This document shows, piece after piece, positions 4,449-6,090 of a DNA stretch of 6,090 nt. Position 1 is the first letter of the stretch. The number at the start of each line of letters is the position of its first letter. The position numbers and the translations under genes are program-made. The notes under the pieces are model-generated. The model was not told where the DNA came from. It saw only the letters and a list, made by a program, of their open reading frames with translations, and did no database searches. The DNA lies in the NCBI GenBank assembly GCA_036494005.1, contig DASXOV010000056.1, positions 1 through 6,090 of the forward strand, written 5' to 3'. Source of the DNA: GCA-003244245 sp036494005 (GTDB taxonomy: Bacteria; Actinomycetota; Actinomycetes; Mycobacteriales; Pseudonocardiaceae).

Positions 4449-5665
4449 GCCGGCACCCAGAGTGCCACTTGGAAGCCGGTGTCGGTCGGGCCCGCGACCA
4501 GGGTGCCGCCGAGCAGCTCGGCGCGTTCGCGCATTCCGCTCACCCCGTAGCCGTGATCATCCCAGCCGCGATCGTCCCAGCCGTCATCGTCCCGATCGTC
4601 ATGGTCCCAGCCGTCATCGTCCCGATCGTCATGGTCCCGGCCGCTGTCGCGTACCGGCCGTCCCGCGACCGTCCCGAAGTCCTCCACCGTCAAGCGCGTC
4701 CCGCCCGGCTCGTAACCCAGCCGCAGTTCGACCCGGTTCGGGTGGGCGTGTTTACGGATGTTGGTCAGTGCCTCCTGGGTGACGCGGTAGAGCGTGAGCC
4801 GGGTCTGGGAGTCGAGTTCGGCAGGGTCGCCGGACACCACGACATGGCAGCGAATGCCGCTGTCACGTTCGAACTCATCTGCCAGTGCGGGCAGGCGTTC
4901 CGGTCCCGGCAGGTCCTCGTCGCGGAGCATGCCGATGGCCTGCCGGGCCTCACCCAGCCCGGTTTGGGCCAGGTGATGCGCCCGTTCGATGGTGTCGGTC
5001 AGCTCGGGGTTCACCGCCTCGTGCAGAGCCAGCAGCCGGGCACCTTCCAGATGGACCACCAACCCGGACAGCGAATGGGCCAGCACGTCGTGCATCTCAC
5101 GGGCGAGTCGCTGCCGTTCGGCCAGGGTCGCTGCCCGCACCTGCGCGGCTCGGGTCTGCTCCAACTCGATCAGCAGGCCTTCGGCTTGCTCGGTGCGTTC
5201 CCGGAGTCGGCGCGCGTAGTGGCCGACCTGGTAGAAGGCGACCACGCCGAGTTCACTCACGAGGATCGAGGTCACCGGGCGTGGTGCACCGGCGATGCCG
5301 GCGACAGCCAGGGCGACCATGGTGAAACCGACGACGATCATGCCGACCGGCCGGGAGACCCGGGAGGCGGCCACGCTGGCCGAGGCGAAGCCGCCGATGA
5401 ATCCGACCTCGTTGGGCTCGATCCAGACCAGTGTCGCCGAACCGGCGATCAGCAGTGCGAACAGCAACCCCTGCGCCAGCAGCGTGTGAGCCGGCGCCCC
5501 CGTGCGGTCAAGCCCCAGACCGGCACCACCGCCCACCACGCTGAGCAGCGCGAGCAGGACCACGAGTCCGGCACCGTGCAGCGCCGGAGCGGGATCGGTC
5601 CGCAGCCCGGCGGTCAACACGATCAGGAAACCGGCGAGCCCGATCCGACGCCGCCGACGTGGCAT
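4445..5665 (-). CDS. NarL-type sensor histidine kinase (HisKA_3) with Asp/His-rich repeats in the ATP lid
   Basis: A 406-residue membrane sensor kinase from ATG 5665. After MPRRRRR come about five or six hydrophobic segments (about 8-21, 31-52, 61-82, 87-100, 107-127, 131-150) with only short loops, so it probably senses a membrane or intramembrane cue. A charged coiled-coil-like segment (151-190) leads to the HisKA_3 phosphoacceptor H192 in REMHDVLAHSLS. The HATPase domain has the N box around N302 (TQEALTNIRKHAHPN), a G1-like VEDFGT (327-332) and a G2 box GYGVSGMRER (372-381). Between G1 and G2 sits an insert of Asp/His/Arg/Gly/Trp pentapeptide repeats (about 344-371). GTG 5734 is an alternative start adding 23 residues, but those codons have more A/T at third positions; neither start has a good ribosome binding site. 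The stop overlaps the response regulator start, so the two form a cognate pair. Confidence 0.92.
   Translation of the reverse strand: MPRRRRRIGLAGFLIVLTAGLRTDPAPALHGAGLVVLLALLSVVGGGAGLGLDRTGAPAHTLLAQGLLFALLIAGSATLVWIEPNEVGFIGGFASASVAASRVSRPVGMIVVGFTMVALAVAGIAGAPRPVTSILVSELGVVAFYQVGHYARRLRERTEQAEGLLIELEQTRAAQVRAATLAERQRLAREMHDVLAHSLSGLVVHLEGARLLALHEAVNPELTDTIERAHHLAQTGLGEARQAIGMLRDEDLPGPERLPALADEFERDSGIRCHVVVSGDPAELDSQTRLTLYRVTQEALTNIRKHAHPNRVELRLGYEPGGTRLTVEDFGTVAGRPVRDSGRDHDDRDDDGWDHDDRDDDGWDDRGWDDHGYGVSGMRERAELLGGTLVAGPTDTGFQVALWVPA
4546..4650 (-). repeat. 15-bp-period in-frame tandem repeat in the kinase ATP lid
   Basis: The stretch divides into seven 15-bp units, most starting with CCC on the plus strand. 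The core is a 30-bp unit repeated perfectly (4576-4605 and 4606-4635); flanking units at 4546-4575 and 4636-4650 are diverged. On the coding strand the core reads DHDDR-DDDGW twice, then DDRGW and DDHGY. The period is a multiple of 3, so copy-number change would lengthen or shorten the protein without breaking the frame. Confidence 0.9.
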
Positions 5666-5718
5666 TCCCGGCTCGCGCGCCCTGATCCGTTGGAGGGGGG
5701 CGAGCGCAAGAACCGGCG

Positions 5719-6090
5719 GTGACTGAGCGGGCACGGACCACAACGGTAGTGCCGGATGCCCGGCCGGTACCCGGTCTCGGGGTTGACCTTCTCCCCGCAC
5801 AGCTTCACCTGCGGGTGGAGAGCTTCTACGCCCGTCGGTGCAGCGGCGACGCCGTCCCGGCGAGGACGTGCTTCGCCGGTCACGTGACCACGGCCATGGC
5901 GATCGACAAGGGCATCGTGTTGCTGCACACCAATCCCGACCAGCGCGAAGCGCTCTGGCGCGATCCTTCACTGGTGTCGAGGGCGGTCGAGGAGATCCTC
6001 CGTGCGCCGCTCCCGGACCTGAACAACGCCGGGTGGCGAGCCGGCGGGACGCCCCGCTACGCCAACACCGACATCGAGATCGGTGACGTG
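5719..6090 (+). pseudogene. Cytochrome P450 fragment: I helix to beyond K helix, N-terminal half missing, right end cut by the window
   Basis: From about 5866 the frame reads FAGHVTTAMAIDKG, HTNPDQREALWRDP, AVEEILRAPLP and GTPRYANTDIEIGDV. These match the I helix, the J-helix region, the ExxR motif (EEILR) of the K helix and the following beta strand of actinobacterial P450s. P450s oxidise small molecules with a haem-thiolate centre. Normally some 230 residues precede the I helix. Here only about 49 codons separate it from GTG 5719, and an in-frame stop lies at 5683-5685. That upstream stretch shows no P450 motifs I can recognise and has more A/T at third positions. The usual acidic residue of AGxE/DT is Val (GHVTT), one base from Glu. 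This suggests a 5'-deleted, decaying gene. The haem-binding Cys region would lie right of the window, so a short expressed product cannot be excluded. Confidence 0.62.

Noticed and set aside
4469..5722. 417-residue plus-strand frame opposite the histidine kinase
   Set aside because: It is antisense to a kinase with intact H, N and G boxes, has no recognisable domains, and contains hydrophobic runs that are merely the complement of the Asp/His repeats.
5623..5928. 101-residue minus-strand frame with CGEK, YRC and CGPC, resembling a zinc-binding segment
   Set aside because: The cysteine spacing matches no ribbon I know, its start lies antisense to the P450, and the frame runs into the kinase N-terminus in another phase. 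Not supported as a gene.
5666..5971. Extension of the histidine kinase to an ATG at 5971
   Set aside because: The added residues are Arg/Ser/Pro-rich, antisense to the P450 segment, and precede a normal membrane-protein N-terminus at ATG 5665.

Overview
The window is high-GC DNA whose genes strongly prefer G or C at codon third positions and use GTG and TTG starts. Together with an Ig-domain L,D-transpeptidase-type envelope protein, a NarL-type two-component pair and a bacterial P450 segment, this points to an actinomycete. A Pseudonocardiales-type host is a guess from protein style, not a demonstration.

Layout. (1) Positions 1-337, minus strand: the N-terminal part of a secreted or membrane-anchored Ig-like/L,D-transpeptidase-type protein that runs off the left edge. 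(2) Positions 338-554: a leader region holding a Shine-Dalgarno sequence, a short palindrome and two mutually exclusive hairpins at the 3' end of the next gene. (3) Positions 555-1286, minus strand: a winged-helix regulator with a Cys-rich C-terminal domain (COG2345-like). (4) Positions 1287-1487: a divergent control region with two perfect inverted repeats and a four-copy 18-bp tandem repeat. (5) Positions 1488-2811, plus strand: two tandem SIS-domain (GmhA-like) proteins, each behind a GGAGG. A class I SAM-dependent methyltransferase follows at 2920-3729. (6) Positions 3771-5665, minus strand: a histidine kinase and its LuxR-type response regulator, overlapping by ATGA and convergent with the methyltransferase. 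(7) Positions 5719-6090, plus strand: a reading frame that enters a cytochrome P450 at the I helix, without the usual N-terminal half.

How the genes may work together. The two SIS genes look like one transcription unit, perhaps with the methyltransferase, and are probably controlled from the region shared with the divergent regulator. The two SIS proteins have lost different parts of the GmhA active site. The first keeps metal/catalytic residues but lacks phosphate-loop serines. The second keeps the phosphate-binding serines but lacks most metal ligands. The best hypothesis from this window is therefore an obligate heteromer with a composite site, or a sugar-phosphate binding or regulatory complex. 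From memory, SIS pairs of this style occur near [NiFe]-hydrogenase maturation genes in some actinobacteria; no hydrogenase gene is visible here.

Other unusual points are a 15-bp-period, Asp/His-rich expansion in the ATP lid of the kinase and a P450 remnant whose I-helix acidic residue is replaced by Val. No tRNA, rRNA, CRISPR, IS element or replication origin was seen.
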